Assembly: GCF_029227915.1 (NCBI RefSeq)
Contig: NC_079879.1
Location: 11,286,001 to 11,350,000, forward strand
DNA from: Hydractinia symbiolongicarpus
Taxonomy: Eukaryota > Cnidaria > Hydrozoa > Anthoathecata > Hydractiniidae
DNA: 64,000 nucleotides
Reading direction: 5' to 3'
Shown: positions 12,501-24,137 of the stretch, piece after piece
Layout of the letters: each line of letters starts with the position of its first letter
Position numbering within the stretch: position 1 is the first letter of the stretch
Notes under the pieces: generated by a model
Databases searched by the model: none
What the model was told of the DNA's origin: nothing
Seen by the model: only the letters and a program-made list of their open reading frames with translations
Program-made: the position numbers and the translations under genes

Positions 12501-14775
12501 TAAATCTTAAGTTCTTTTTCGATTCACTCTGTTTCTCTGTAATTGCTTACCGCATCATTTTTTTTTCTAAGTTGCAAATATTGCTAGAATAAACAAAAAG
12601 TTGCGAAAATTAAAAAAAAAAAGGTTTGAAAATGAATCCTCATAATTTCTAAGGAAGTTTATGAAATTATCGACTCTCGAGGCGCCTTTTAACATACTAG
12701 CTTCAACGTATTTAAACCTGAGATCAAGAGAAGTATTACATACAGTGGGACATGGAGAAACAGTCAACATACCTTGAGATAACAACAACGTGCATCACCT
12801 TTAAACTGACCGTCCGCAGATTTATACATCTTTACTTTTAACTTGCCTTAAAAAATTAAGAAACAAATAAACAAAATAAATAAAATGAAAATCGATTCAA
12901 CAGCTTTCACACCACATAATACAAGGTTTGGATTGACAACAAAGGCTTACCTTGGTCGTCCGCCATTATGATTCCATACTTCGACATCAACTCCACAAAC
13001 TCTTCTTCTGTTGTTGTAAGAGGGAGACCAGCAACGTAAACATTGTTATCGTTTTTCGGATCAGCATCAAACCATTTCGGTTCCTCCAGTTTGCGTTTCT
13101 TACCCTTTTCATCGTCTGCTTCTACTTTCTTTTTTTTCTCCTCTTTACATGCCTCTTCAGCAGGCGCGGTTGGAACGTTCACATTCGGGTCAGGCTCGCC
13201 CGCCGCGTTGAAGCCATAATTGGCTTGGTACATGGCAATGAAATCGTCGTCTATCTAAATGCATGGATCGAAATGTGCTTCGAATAGGAGCGAATCATCA
13301 ATACTGCTCCTAATTACAAATTTAGTTGAATATTTTAGTTTTTTTTTTTTATTCCATTTATAAAATGGTAAGGGGATTCGCTCTAAAAATATTAGGTCCA
13401 AAAGTTTATCAAAAGTAGATCCTTGGTTGTACAGGTCACAGCGTACCGTGGAGTGCTGTTGGCACAGTAATAGAAGGAAAGAGGCCATATCTAATGTTTA
13501 AGAGGATGCACCATGACAAACCATTAAAAATCTTGAAAAATTCACTGTCTAGGTTCATAAACTATAAACCATAAGTTTAAATTTTTAAGCCTTTATAGTT
13601 TTTTCCTACTTTAATTTTTGATAAAAAAAAATAATTAAAATTTTAATAACAATTATATTGACAATAAAAATATAACACAAATATAATTATGGAATTACCA
13701 TATAGTAAAAAAAACATTTAGAGGAAAAAAATGGCACAAAAAGGTGCCCCTCTTCCCCGTGTCGATAGTCCAAATTAAATGCATATCTCACAAACCTTTG
13801 GTATCCATCCTCTTTTCTCAGGATCCCATTCATACACCGTACCATCATTCGGATCAGTGTAGGTGTACTGTCCTGTCTGTTCATTCTGTTGCATATATTT
13901 TTCCCATGCTGGTTGCTCTTGTGTTGACTGTGCTCCTTCTGCTTGCTTTTTTAATTCTTCGACAATATTTGTTGATAATTCTAATTAAATAAGGGATAAT
14001 TTAATTATCTCTTTAATAATAGCCGTATTTTGTCTGTCTGTCCGCGAAAGCTGCGTCCTGTTACGGAAACACGAAATGAGATATATAAAGGACGGGCGAC
14101 CCCGTGGATTTCTCCACGGGTTAACGACTAGTTTTTTATATATTGATTAACACCTCTCACACACAGTTGGCAATTAATCTAGAAACCATCGAAAAATTAG
14201 GACTTTTAAGATATTGATATTCATACTTTTTTATATCAACAAATTTCGACATTGTTTTCACTATTACATTTAATAATGTCAACTTTTCAGGCAGAGCGTA
14301 ATCCAGAAATTTAAAATTGTGACCGTTAAACCCAATTGGTAATTTCATCAAGTTGATTTGAAATCTTATAATTTAACAATTTCTATGAAATTACAATTAC
14401 GAGTTTATATTAAAATTAGCTATTTTTTTGATAAAGATAGCTAGCTTTTCTTATGAATTAGAAAATCCAGGATAGCGCTGAATTATATTATGTTTACGTT
14501 AACCAATTTAACAAACCTAATACGTATCTGTTGACAGGTTTAAAACTACTAATGATAAAATGTCAAGATTTGTTGTTAACAAAAGGCAAATAGAAATATC
14601 TTAAGCTCTGCATAAAAATTCGACATCATTAATCCTGGATTCTCTTTTAAAGCAACCAGTTTATCCAAGTGATAAGCATTGTCATACCTGTTGTAGTATC
14701 TTCTTTCTTTGCTGTTGATGATGATGACTCCTTTTCAGTATCACTATCACTTTCGTGTTCACTTACATCACTCAT
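6599..14775 (-). CDS. HTATSF1: HTATSF1 (Tat-SF1/Cus2) homologue, U2 snRNP splicing factor, 10 exons
   Basis: Nuclear RNA-binding protein of the Tat-SF1/Cus2 family, which binds SF3B1 in the U2 snRNP through a UHM domain. Exons on the minus strand: 14775-14688, 13980-13796, 13254-12951, 12846-12773, 12150-12076, 11463-11378, 11168-11078, 10527-10438, 7661-7596, 6757-6599. All introns are GT-AG, phases agree, and the total is 405 residues. Exon 1 is acidic and Ser-rich. Exon 2 holds the DGTVYEWDPEKRGWIPK motif (about residues 75-91). RRM1 (NNVYVAGLPL) spans about 160-245, followed by a Lys-rich run (AAG repeats in exon 6). RRM2/UHM (RIVIFKNMF to ISAETYDG) spans about 286-372, and the tail is short. 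Human HTATSF1 is far longer because of an acidic C-terminal tail that is absent here. Introns 1 and 8 carry transposons. Confidence 0.9.
8348..9009 (+). pseudogene. Myb/SANT-like accessory protein of PIF/Harbinger (frameshifted)
   Basis: Two overlapping frames (8348-8605 and 8602-9009) together give one Myb-like protein: NVYEKISDSLDSL and FKVTARSLRARLKLLIEKYR (DNA-binding helices), EEERASAISPEET, then a frame change, then IDAALREIVEHF. A Lys-rich stretch (TPKKRR) and a C-terminal Gln-rich coiled-coil tail ending MSALLGKLLDKQ follow. In PIF/Harbinger elements this protein helps the transposase enter the nucleus and bind the ends. The single frame change at about 8600 makes it a pseudogene. An ATG at 8340 in another frame is closed at once by TGA. 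Confidence 0.75.
9164..10243 (-). pseudogene. PIF/Harbinger (HARBI1-like) DDE transposase, broken
   Basis: Translating the minus strand with several stops and frameshifts gives a near full-length transposase. The N-terminal part starts MPKLKDVRNNILLAHASNM. An ALCIFLKRLAYPYRYSDM helix-turn-helix-like region and LFGRPVPQLSMINN follow. The DDE core is visible: GFVDGTVRPISRPSQH with the first Asp (about 9700-9730), EGRRHDSG with the second Asp (about 9555-9580), and MSEVRVAVEWIFGE with the Glu (about 9345-9385). The C-terminus reads ARGCLYGTETSNYFDCSPPV and stops at 9164. In-frame stops occur after AEFRF and WGHLLQNL, with frame changes around 9480-9650. It is a non-functional copy; an intact relative could mobilise its ends. 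Confidence 0.85.
14008..14131 (+). mobile_element. Short non-autonomous Helitron-like element (copy A)
   Basis: It begins TCTCTTTAATAATAG after an A and ends ACGACTAG before a T. A CCCGTGGA-TTTC-TCCACGGG hairpin lies about 7 bases before the terminal CTAG. TC at the 5' end, a subterminal 3' hairpin, CTRR at the end and insertion between A and T are the signs of Helitrons. A GTCTGTCTGTC run near the 5' end is shared with copy B at 19157-19844. It lies in intron 1 of the HTATSF1 homologue, only 27 bp from the exon 2 splice acceptor. It is too short to encode anything. Confidence 0.6.
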
Positions 14776-15126
14776 CGTTTGTCAACAAAATATATTTTAC
14801 ATCTTTTTTTTTTACCTAAAACTTAAAATAAATAAATAGTTCACCTTCTATTACTTTCATTATAATTAATCCAAACTCGAACTATCCTAACTTGAAAAAA
14901 TCTTACGCAGACCATATCGTCTAAATATGAGCAATACTCTTGAGCAATACCATCCAAGAGTCCAAACTTGGATTGTACTACCCAAGCTTGAACATATCAT
15001 CGAAACGTCACAATAATGGTTTTCTAATAAACCTGTTACATGTAAGATTATTTGTACTATAGCTAGCTGACGAAATGCTAGGTCAAGAAGATTTAGTTAA
15101 GTTTGAGAAAGTGGCCACAAGATACA

Positions 15127-15210
15127 TCCTTACATGGTCTGAGATAGTCCTTACTTGGTCTGAGATGGTCCTTACTTGGTCTGAGATGGTCCTTACATGG
15201 TCTGAGATGC
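15127..15210. repeat. Four tandem copies of a 21-bp unit
   Basis: The unit TCCTTACWTGGTCTGAGATRG is repeated four times with one or two changes per copy. It lies between the HTATSF1 and PRPF4 homologues. The minus-strand ORF across it (LRPCKDHLRPSKD) is a by-product of the repeat. Confidence 0.85.
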
Positions 15211-15650
15211 TCTAACAGGGGTGATGAATTTTGTTCCAGATTGGAAGCAAAATTTAATTCAAAGGAGATTAAAATTTCATTATTGCGCATTAAAACATAT
15301 TAAAGTAGTTAGAATGAACTGAGTTATTCAGAAGGGATAGAGCATAAGTTTCTAAAGAAGGTAAGAAAATCGATAAAGTTTGTGGAGGCCAGGAAAAACA
15401 GCTTACTGACAGGCGTGTGAAAGAATAAATCTACATACTACTTTATTGTCAGAAATTTTTGCAAATCTCTATTTTATAGATTTTGTTAAAATTTCTTTTC
15501 CCGAATTGGTTAAATTCAGGCTAACCTACAACTGAGGAAAGTAATAATTTTCAAAGGAAAATCAAACTTAGCTAATTCAAATAAAGTGTGCTTGTTAAAG
15601 ATGATGGATTTATGACTAGAAATGACCAAAAATTTATTATTTAGCTATTT

Positions 15651-15656
15651 TTTATT
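15651..15656 (-). terminator. Candidate polyadenylation signal of PRPF4
   Basis: AATAAA on the minus strand about 75 bp downstream of the PRPF4 stop codon. A second copy lies at 15633-15638. Position is reasonable; use is unproven. Confidence 0.4.
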
Positions 15657-15731
15657 AATTTCCCGAATTAGGCAAAAACTTTTTAAAAAAGATTCCAATT
15701 CGCAAAATCTGAAAAAAAACACAATTTGCAT

Positions 15732-18700
15732 TTATATTAAAAACTCTGGTCCCCATAATTTAAATGTTCTATCAAAAGATGCAGTAACAATGTAATTTCC
15801 GTCATTAGATACATCAACACAAGTAACCTTCTGTTCGTGTCCTGACAAAGTCTTCAACGGTGCCCATGATGGACTTGACCATACTTTAGCCAAGCCATCA
15901 AATGACGCCGTAACTATGGAGTTCTCGCAGTACTTAACGTGGGAGATGAGGTTATTATGAGCTGGAATTGTATATACGCATTTTTGTTTCCGCAGATCCC
16001 AAACCATGCATTTTTGGTCTTCGCTACCAGTGACAATCTGATAACCGTTCTGATGAAAATCAATAGCTAGCACTTTTTTTAAATGTCCTTCTAATGCCAT
16101 AATATTTCGACCAGTCCGTAAATCCCATACCAACCCCCTGGCATCAAATCCTGCTGTTGCAGCTAAGGCTCCATCATTTTGAAAACAAATTTTGTAAACT
16201 TCTCCTGCATGACCTTCTTGGTGTAGAACTTCTGTCTGCACTTCCAAATCCCACAACCTCCATGATTTATCAAAACAAGTGGTACCAAGAAACCTACCGG
16301 AAGGATGGTATGCAATACTAGTTACTCTTTCATCGTGTCCCTCAATATTACCCAGGGGTACATCATCCTCCAGGTTCCATAGCTGTATGACTCCATCCGC
16401 TGAGCACGAAACTAAATTTGTAACAGAAGTTTCTAAATCTATGGTGGATCTTGGATGGAAAATTACTCCTCCCACTCTGCTATTGTGACCTTTTAAAATC
16501 CGAACTTCGTTTCCATCAGGTACAGACCATAATTTACAGAGTCCACTCCACGAAGCTGTAGCTAAAAGCTTTCCATCAGGTGAAAATTGACAATAGGACA
16601 ATGGTCGGCTATCGCCAATCTGACTGCAAAAATTGACTAACGAGCGAGCTTTGCGATGAATTTCTTGTGTCTTCACAGCTAATTCAGCTTCTGCATTTTT
16701 AGCATTGGCTTTGATGCAAACTAATCTATCTCTGGCTTTAGGTAGCGAATATTCTGCAATAAATAAACGAGCTACTTTAAGGGAGGCGGGGCCTTCATGG
16801 TACCATACTTCACTAGATTCTTTATCTTCTTCCTCCTCTTTAACGTCTTCATCAATCTGAGATGAGAAGCCAGGTAAAAACTGTTCAAAGACTGAAAGTA
16901 AATCTCTTAAACGGTCTCTTCTTTGAGCGGGTCCTTCACCAAACAGACAGATTGGATGTCCTAATTCTCTTAAGCGAGCTTTAACCATCCCATCATCAGT
17001 GGACACATTTATTGAACGCTTAGCTTTTCTCTTTTCAAACTCTGCCATAAGTTCTTGCTGTCGTTCTGCCGTTGCATCTGTATTCATTTCCAGTGTATCA
17101 CCTTGAGAGATATTAATGTTTCCAGCTTTGATTGCCTTGTTAATTGCAGAGTCTTCATCAGATTCATCATCTTCAGCTGAAAAGAAATATCAGACCTATT
17201 TAACCACATGTAAAAAAAAGGATGGGAGGATTGCATTTTTATAATATTGTCAAAATTTTTAATAAGATAGGACAGATAGTATCGAAATCTCAGAAATCAA
17301 TCCATTTTTTTGACATGTCTCTCTTTTTACCAGACTAATCAAAGACCTGATCTTTACATGCAGCCAAACAACAGAAAATAAAAACATGCTTTCACCTTGG
17401 GTTAAGGTGTTTGGGGAAGTGGTGGAAGTGACTTAATACACACGCCTAATAAAAAAGTATCAATTATTTCTGGTAATTAAAAAGAGTTTGCTACCTTTTA
17501 CTTGGCTTGCCTTTGGTCAAACAAATCCAAAAGTCTTATAGAGGCAAGTCATGAAGGGTTGACTTTTTTTTTCTTAGAGAAATCCACAACATGCCTAAAG
17601 CTTTGCTAAGGCTATAGATACACTCAACAACATTAGGGCACTATTGTGTCTTTTGTGCTTCAAAGTGAAACCTAGCATGAAAATAATAGGCTACTATATC
17701 TTGCTCAAATGCACAACATAAACATACACAGGGAAAAAGTGATCTTTAATGTTTTCTCCATGTTTCTAAACTTTTTGTATTGTCAGGATTGTTTTGATTA
17801 GCTATATTATGATATATTACAGAAAACGCACTCTTTATTTTATACTCAATGTTTTTCAAATTAATACTTAAAGTACTATAACATTTTAAAATTTCTTACT
17901 TCATTTTAAGTGCCTTTTTCAAGGAAGTGTAATTTAATACTTCCAAAGATCCATTGTTTTGCTCTTGTTTTTCATATAAAAATGTTTTGTTCACCACATT
18001 TTATAGTGATAACAAACAACAGCTTTTTAATACATCAAATTTATTATTGCAACATTGAAATTTTTAAAAACAATCCATACGTACGTCTTGCTATGTATGT
18101 CTTGCTATTATTTTCTCTCCAAATTCAACTGCTGTATGGGAGTATGTGATTGCAACACAAAAGATAAATTTCTGGCAGACAAGGCATTTTATGTCAGCAT
18201 CTTTTTGTTGATGCTATATAAATTGAATTAAAAAGGTTGATAGGTAATTGCTCTTTTAACCCATTCAACCATTTTATGAAGTTCGTTTATTGTAAAGGTG
18301 AAAAGTAATACTTCATTTTATCCCTTTCTTTTACAACATCAGTTGCCTTTCTTTTACAACATCAGTTGCCTTAGCTTTTAAAAAAACTACTTTCTGGAGA
18401 AAAGAAAAGCATGACAAATTTTCTGACATCAAAACCGTTTACTGTGATTTTGGAAAATTGCCTAGTCCTTTTTTAGGCGTCAAAACAGACCTCGGTTAAT
18501 AAGAAGCACAAAGGTGAGAAATGTAGAAAAACAGTGTCTAAAGTTTGATTTGCTTTGTGAATTTGTAAAAAGAAATATTATGTTTTTGTTCTTCTGAAAC
18601 ATGTTAAAGATATACTTTATACTTTAATTTCAGTTTCAGGATCCCTTAAGTATGCTTGAAGTTGTTTTTATATAATGTAGAGTAATCATACAGACTTATT

Positions 18701-19048
18701 GATAATAAATTGAAATTAAAATAAAGAAAAAAAATACTTAATTTCTTTATGATCAATCTTATGACTGTATTACTTAAAAACTCCTAGAAGCTTAGGAAAA
18801 ACCTTTTTACATGCAGCTTTACCTTGTTCCTTTTTCTTCTTTTTTTTCTTCTTTTTCTTATTCCCGTCTTCATCCACATCACTATCACTTTCGCTTGTTT
18901 CACTTCCTTGTGCACGCAGTAGTTCTTCTGCAGCAAGACGTTCCTTTTCTTCACGCGCAAGCCGTTCTCGCTCCTGATCTTCAAGACTACCATAAAAAAG
19001 TCTCTGTTTTTTGACTACAGGTCCATCTTCTTCATCTGAGGAAGACAT
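15732..19048 (-). CDS. PRPF4: PRPF4, U4/U6 snRNP WD40 protein, 2 coding exons
   Basis: Component of the U4/U6.U5 tri-snRNP; with PRPF3 and PPIH it holds the U4/U6 duplex before spliceosome activation. Exons 19048-18823 and 17176-15732 join in phase (Gln, then Ala split across the junction) to give 556 residues, against about 522 in human. The N-terminus has GPVVKKQRLFYGSLEDQERE, a family signature, then a Ser/Asp stretch and a run of ten Lys. AGNINISQGDTLE and the SFM domain (RQQELMAEFEKRKAKRSINV to RLRDLLSVFE) span about 112-165. Seven WD40 repeats fill about residues 260-556, each with GH and a terminal WD/LW dipeptide, ending FDRTFKLWGPE. An acceptor-like TTTAG lies 13 bp before the ATG, so a 5'UTR intron or trans-splicing is possible. 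Confidence 0.95.
17177..18822. other. PRPF4 intron with a 23-bp direct duplication
   Basis: A 1.65-kb AT-rich intron. At 18324-18369 a 23-bp unit (CTTTCTTTTACAACATCAGT plus TGC) is repeated twice exactly. Nothing else was recognised; the ORF at 17910-18149 is treated as chance. Confidence 0.6.
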
Positions 19049-19156
19049 TTTATATCTATTTCTAAATGAAAATGAACTTATTGCAATACACCTACAACTT
19101 CTGTATTATAAATCATGTATATTGACTTAAACCTTTTTAATGTTATTAATATCTTA

Positions 19157-19844
19157 CTAGTCCATAAAGTCCATGGAAAAATCCACTGAGGAAGGATAAA
19201 AATGAATGAAAAAGAAGCGTCATTTGAATTTTTGATGATATCAACAACCCATCCACAAAAAAAAAAAAAATTAGAACCTTGTTTTCACACTGCCTCTATT
19301 ATATAGAGCTTAAACTGCTGATCAAGAAATGTATATGATCATGTGCTTTTGAAGAGCGGTTAATGAGTATAAGGGTTTAAAAGTTTTGTTGACATCAGCA
19401 ATGCCCTATTAGAGCTAAAAAATATATACCTGCTGCTTTCATTGTATAGATCTTGATACCCTGATTAAGAAAATGTACTTTTGAAAAACGGTTGCAGAGA
19501 TATTAGGGTTTCAAGGTTTTCTGATGATTTCATCAACACGTCCATTCCGAAACGGATTTGGGGACACAGCTTTGGGAAAATTACCCAAATTGGTCCTAGG
19601 TGGTCCTTAGTTACCCACGCGGTGAAAAATCATTGACGTCACCACCTCGTTTCCAAGTTATTTGCCCTCAAAGTTTTAGGTGCACTGTAATAGCTTCATT
19701 AATTTAATATAGGATATTAGTGTTATTAACGTCGCACCATAATGTCAGAAAAAATGCATTTTTCGGCTATATCAAATGAAAAATGAACACATCCACTTTG
19801 ACTGTCACAGACACACAGACGCACTTAGCATATTATTTTATAGA
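19157..19844 (-). mobile_element. Non-autonomous Helitron-like element (copy B)
   Basis: On the minus strand it starts TCTATAAAATAATATG after an A. A GTGCGTCTGTGTGTCTGTGAC run follows about 20 bases in. It ends with GTGGATTTTTCCA, then ATGGACTAG before a T, matching the end of copy A (hairpin plus ACTAG|T). The interior includes two degenerate tandem segments, each containing a CCGYTYTTCAAAAG-like core followed by a CTTAATCAG or CTTGATCAG word. The copy is 688 bp with no coding capacity. It lies directly upstream of PRPF4, possibly within a 5'UTR intron. Confidence 0.6.
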
Positions 19845-22800
19845 TTATATCATAGCGTTTTGGTTCATGTGAGTTTAAAAACCTCAGTTGCTCTAAATAC
19901 AACAAAATACAGAAATATGCCATTGTGATTAAGTGCAGTAATTTGTAACTAGAATTTTCCATACGGAATCATAAGTTTAGGAAATAAAGATAATAATGTT
20001 TAATAAAGTTTAATAAGAAGACTTACATCTTGACGATCAGCGTAACAGAAGGGAATTCCCGGTGTCCACCCAGTAGTGGTTCCTATATTCCTAGTACTGT
20101 TCCATAATAAATTACTTTTTTTATCCCATGCAAAAACAAAAGTGTTTGCCTTGCCGTTTTCAATCTTTTTTTATGTGTATACAAGTTTTTATCAAAACGC
20201 ATGTATGCGTATTTGCATACTATCAAATTATTAACCCCCAGGTTCAAATTAGCAGTTCGCAATTCGCAATTTGCGAATCGAAATGCCATTTTTGCGAATT
20301 ACTTTGCGAAAAGAAAATGATAAAATTGCAAATGGAATATTTTTGAGTGGCAATAAAAATGCTTTTTTTAGATCGCGTTTTAAAAAACTGAAATCAAGTG
20401 CTATATTTACCAATAACACGATGCCTCTTTAAAATTAAAAAATTTAATGATAGAATTTAGGAACACCTAAATACTGTGTAAATACAGATGAAATGCAGTT
20501 GGTGTAAAATGTATGATGTGCAAGTGTTATATTTTTGATGGAGTTTGATGGATATTTTTGATGAAGTTTAATTTCCCATTATGAATCTGAAACAGTCCTT
20601 TTAATGCCTTTTGTCACAGGCCAAGCAGCTGTTCAAAGTAGATACAGAAAAAAAACATAGTACCATTCTAAACTAGCAGTTGTTGCAGCTAGCTGAGTTG
20701 CACTCCACAATCAGGTTAAAAATAAAAACAGAGTATCGTTAAAGTTAAAACAGGAGAATGACAGATATGATCGTCATTGAGCTAGTTAAAGAACCTACAG
20801 ATTACGTACTTTTATTTGCTGACATTAAAAGTCAAATGGTAAGCCAGGGCTTCATATTCAATCCAAATCTTTTTACCTATAGCCTTAATTATGTTTAAAA
20901 AGACTTAAAAGACGCGCACAAAAATAACTTACACAAGTCTAATTTTTTCATTGTTATATATTATTTTACTTATGATCAAACAAATAACATGATTAAAATA
21001 CATGTAAAATTACAAAATAATAGAAAATTACATATATATATAATAGACTTCACTTGTTTGTCAAGTTCATGCTGCTGCATTAGTTAGGGTTCTCTTTAAG
21101 CTCTTTAAGCATGTATTAAAGGAAAAAATAAGAGGCGCTTTACAGACAAGTCAGGGGCTGATGACAAAGGAGGTGTACGGGTCTCAACATTATCATATTT
21201 ATTATGCTAATTATGCAAACATTTTATATACGGTGCGTTGAGCCCCTAGGGGCGTTTTAGTAATTTTTGCTTTGTGTTTGAGTTACTTTTTTTTGTATAG
21301 CTAGTGTGATAAAGAAAGTCTACAGAGAAAGTTGACATTAAGACTCTTCTCTTCTTGTTGTAAAACTGGACAGAAAAAGTTGGAAAGATTCAAGAATTTG
21401 AGTTGTTACTGTCATCCAATTACGATAAAAATATTGCTAGTACGATGTATTTGCTTTATTTGTTACATTGTCTGTTGCCAATAGGCTTAGGCGTTAGTTT
21501 ATTTATTTTTGATTATGTGTTCTTTTTCTTGTGTGTAACTGCTTTCTTCTGTGGGTTTTTTGTATAGCAATTTTGTATTTTTGTTTTGAGTGGAAAAATA
21601 TACTCAGTTGGCAATCTCGCCTTATTTACCCGTCGTAACAAAATGGCAATATTATCGACTGTTGTCGCCTTATTTACTAGCCGTAACAGGAGGTTCGTCA
21701 CACTGAGCAAATTTTGTCTGCTAAGGGGGTGGGGACGTTTGAGGTAAAGTTAAAGATCTTTATATCGTAACGAAGAAAATGTTATTCTGAAATTTGTCCT
21801 AAACCTTTCTTCTATTTTTTTTTTGAAAATATATAGCTTTAAAGGCACTTAATCACCCTATAGGCAACTGTTTTTGAGGTACCTATTTTATAGTGAAAAT
21901 TAAAAGATATACATGAGAAAACATTGTCCTGAAAATTTTATTGAAAACTGACAACCAGAACATGTTTAAATGTTTCATAGAAAGAGCAAACTCACCCCAA
22001 TTTCTCTTAGCCTACAGAACTGCTATTACATTTCATTGCACGAATCATGCGATAATAAACGCACAGCAAAATCGATCACATGGTTGCTGAATCCATGCTA
22101 TTACAAAAAAATAATGAGGTAGAACATCTGTAGCTGTGTTTCCATCATAATGCTTTTTTTTTAAATGTATCAACAAAGTTCCGAACATGATAAATCAGAT
22201 AAATCAATCGAAGTTTCTGTGTTATTCTTTATTATTTAAACGTTTCAACTAACTGAAATCAGATTTCTTTTCGACCTCTTCTTCTTGTTGTTTCTGAAGA
22301 CAGCTTTGCCTTGCTAGCTGTCTTACTTTTTAATTATTTTCCTTTGTTCAAACAGTTAGTCGTTTCCTTACCGAGACATTATCAGATCTAGACAATTAGA
22401 ATACCTAAATTTTAAGAATTTTCCCTTTTATGCTCTAAATTTAATTATCTCCATAATGCTTCAACTATTACAATGTTTGGGTTTTTTTGCTTATATTATG
22501 CAATAATCTCGGTCATGCTAATAAATAAAGACAGAGTTTAATAAATATTAATTATCATAATTATTAACCATGAGACAATATTGCAATTTTTTCTTTTTGT
22601 TTCGTTTTGTCTGTGGTCTCCAAAAATAATGGCGAATAGAATAAAGAGAAAATTATTTTTTTCTTCTGTGTCTTTCCAATAGTAACTCCTGGGATAAAAT
22701 TTCTTTCTAATTTTTGATGCCATGTTTTACAAAGAAAAAACAAGCCAAAAATTTGGCCTGATCAAGCCTATTATAATGGCGACATTATCGAACCCCCGCC

Positions 22801-24130
22801 CACTTATTAGACGAGAATAAGAGATCAAAAAGATCATTAAATACGGCGGGTAAAAAAACAAAAATAAATTTAAGATATTAAAGTACCGTTATTTCCATTT
22901 CTAGTAAGTTTTATATCCTCAAATTTTCAGGAAAGGCATAACTCCGTCTGAACTTTGAAATTAATAAAAAATGTAGCTATATATTAATTTTTTCGAAAAG
23001 GGTGATTACTCGCCTTTAAGTGAATACAACATGCTCTAGAAAAACAAATAATAATGGTGCTCATAGACCTTTGTGAATGTTTACAATTTTTGCAGTAAGC
23101 CCTTTTGGCTTTAACAATTGTGTGGGAGGCAAACTGATGCAAGCACAAGGTAAGTGAGGTCCTTTTCAGTCTGTTTCTCTGCACCAAGGTATCATTACAA
23201 CTTTTTATAAATATATGTCAATCATAAGATATTCATCTACACTCAATAATAGTTTAAAGCCTCAACAATGTTTCTGTAGAAAGAAATGAGCTAAAAAAGA
23301 CCTTTCTTCAGCAAGCTTCTGCATCTTGCCACACATTTGTTAGATCTGCCAAAAGGCCTTATTGCAAAACATCCAAACATTGATAAAATTATATTGTATT
23401 TCAGCCAAAAATGCTTCTGTAGGGTTCTGTAGAGTTTGTGGTGCCGTAGCTTTAATAGGTTATTGCTTCCACACTTTTTGTACAGGAGAACGGGTTCGAT
23501 TTAAATATAGCTAGCTAGGTAGAAAAATGTTACCACAACCCTGGGTAAGTCAAGCCCGTAAGTGAAATGGGGGAGATGGGACACGTGTTTGGAATGTTGC
23601 TGAAAGGTATCTGGGGATCCATCAACAAATAGGTTTCGTCACGCTTAGCGACAAAATAGCCGTTAAGGTTGGACCTTATATCAGCGTTTGCTGGGAAAGG
23701 ACTGATCCCCAGTAAAGAAAAATAAAATATTTGATGTGCCGTTGCTGAAGGGCCGCTAGCTATGTCTTACTTTCTTAGTTATTTTTAAACATTAATTTAA
23801 ATTTATGAAAAATTAAAGAGGCGAATTTATCTTTACTTATCGTCAATGAACCTCTTCTTTATTGTTTATTTGCCGCCACCAATCACGTTTTTGGAGTGAT
23901 ACATAGTAGCTTGTTCTACCATTTTTAGAACATAATGTTTAAGTTGGCCGTAACTTCCAAAAATTTAATATTGTAGTATTATTGCCAACCAAGAAAAATT
24001 AATTACAAAACATATTTTGTTGGGAGTCGGATGTCGAAAATGGATTTTGGGTGTTTAGCTTGTCTTGCAGTTGTAATGAACCTAGCTAATTTTTGTCTTG
24101 GATGTTTTATGTTGACCCTCTGTTCTTATA
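19845..24130. other. Gene desert, first part
   Basis: Over 4 kb without a supportable gene. On the minus strand a GTAAGT donor-like site at 20026-20021 could end a 5'UTR exon of PRPF4 paired with the acceptor at 19062-19063, but nothing proves it. Around 20240-20310 there is a local run of TTCGCAA/TTGCGAA words. At 21600-21700 the phrase GCCTTATTTAC plus CCGTAACA occurs twice. The remaining ORFs are short and featureless. Confidence 0.35.
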
Positions 24131-24137
24131 CTTTCCA

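Larger units (their letters stand above)
14776..15731. other. Intergenic spacer between the HTATSF1 and PRPF4 homologues
   Basis: A spacer of about 0.96 kb between two minus-strand genes. It holds the probable 5' region of the HTATSF1 homologue (acceptor-like site at 14816-14817), the 21-bp tandem repeat, and the 3'UTR of PRPF4. Minus-strand AATAAA copies lie at 15633-15638 and 15651-15656, the latter about 75 bp after the PRPF4 stop. Confidence 0.5.

Noticed and set aside
21150-21190. CTGATGA core suggesting a hammerhead ribozyme
   Set aside because: No matching GAAA core or pairing stems nearby. Other CTGATGA hits in the window also lack them.
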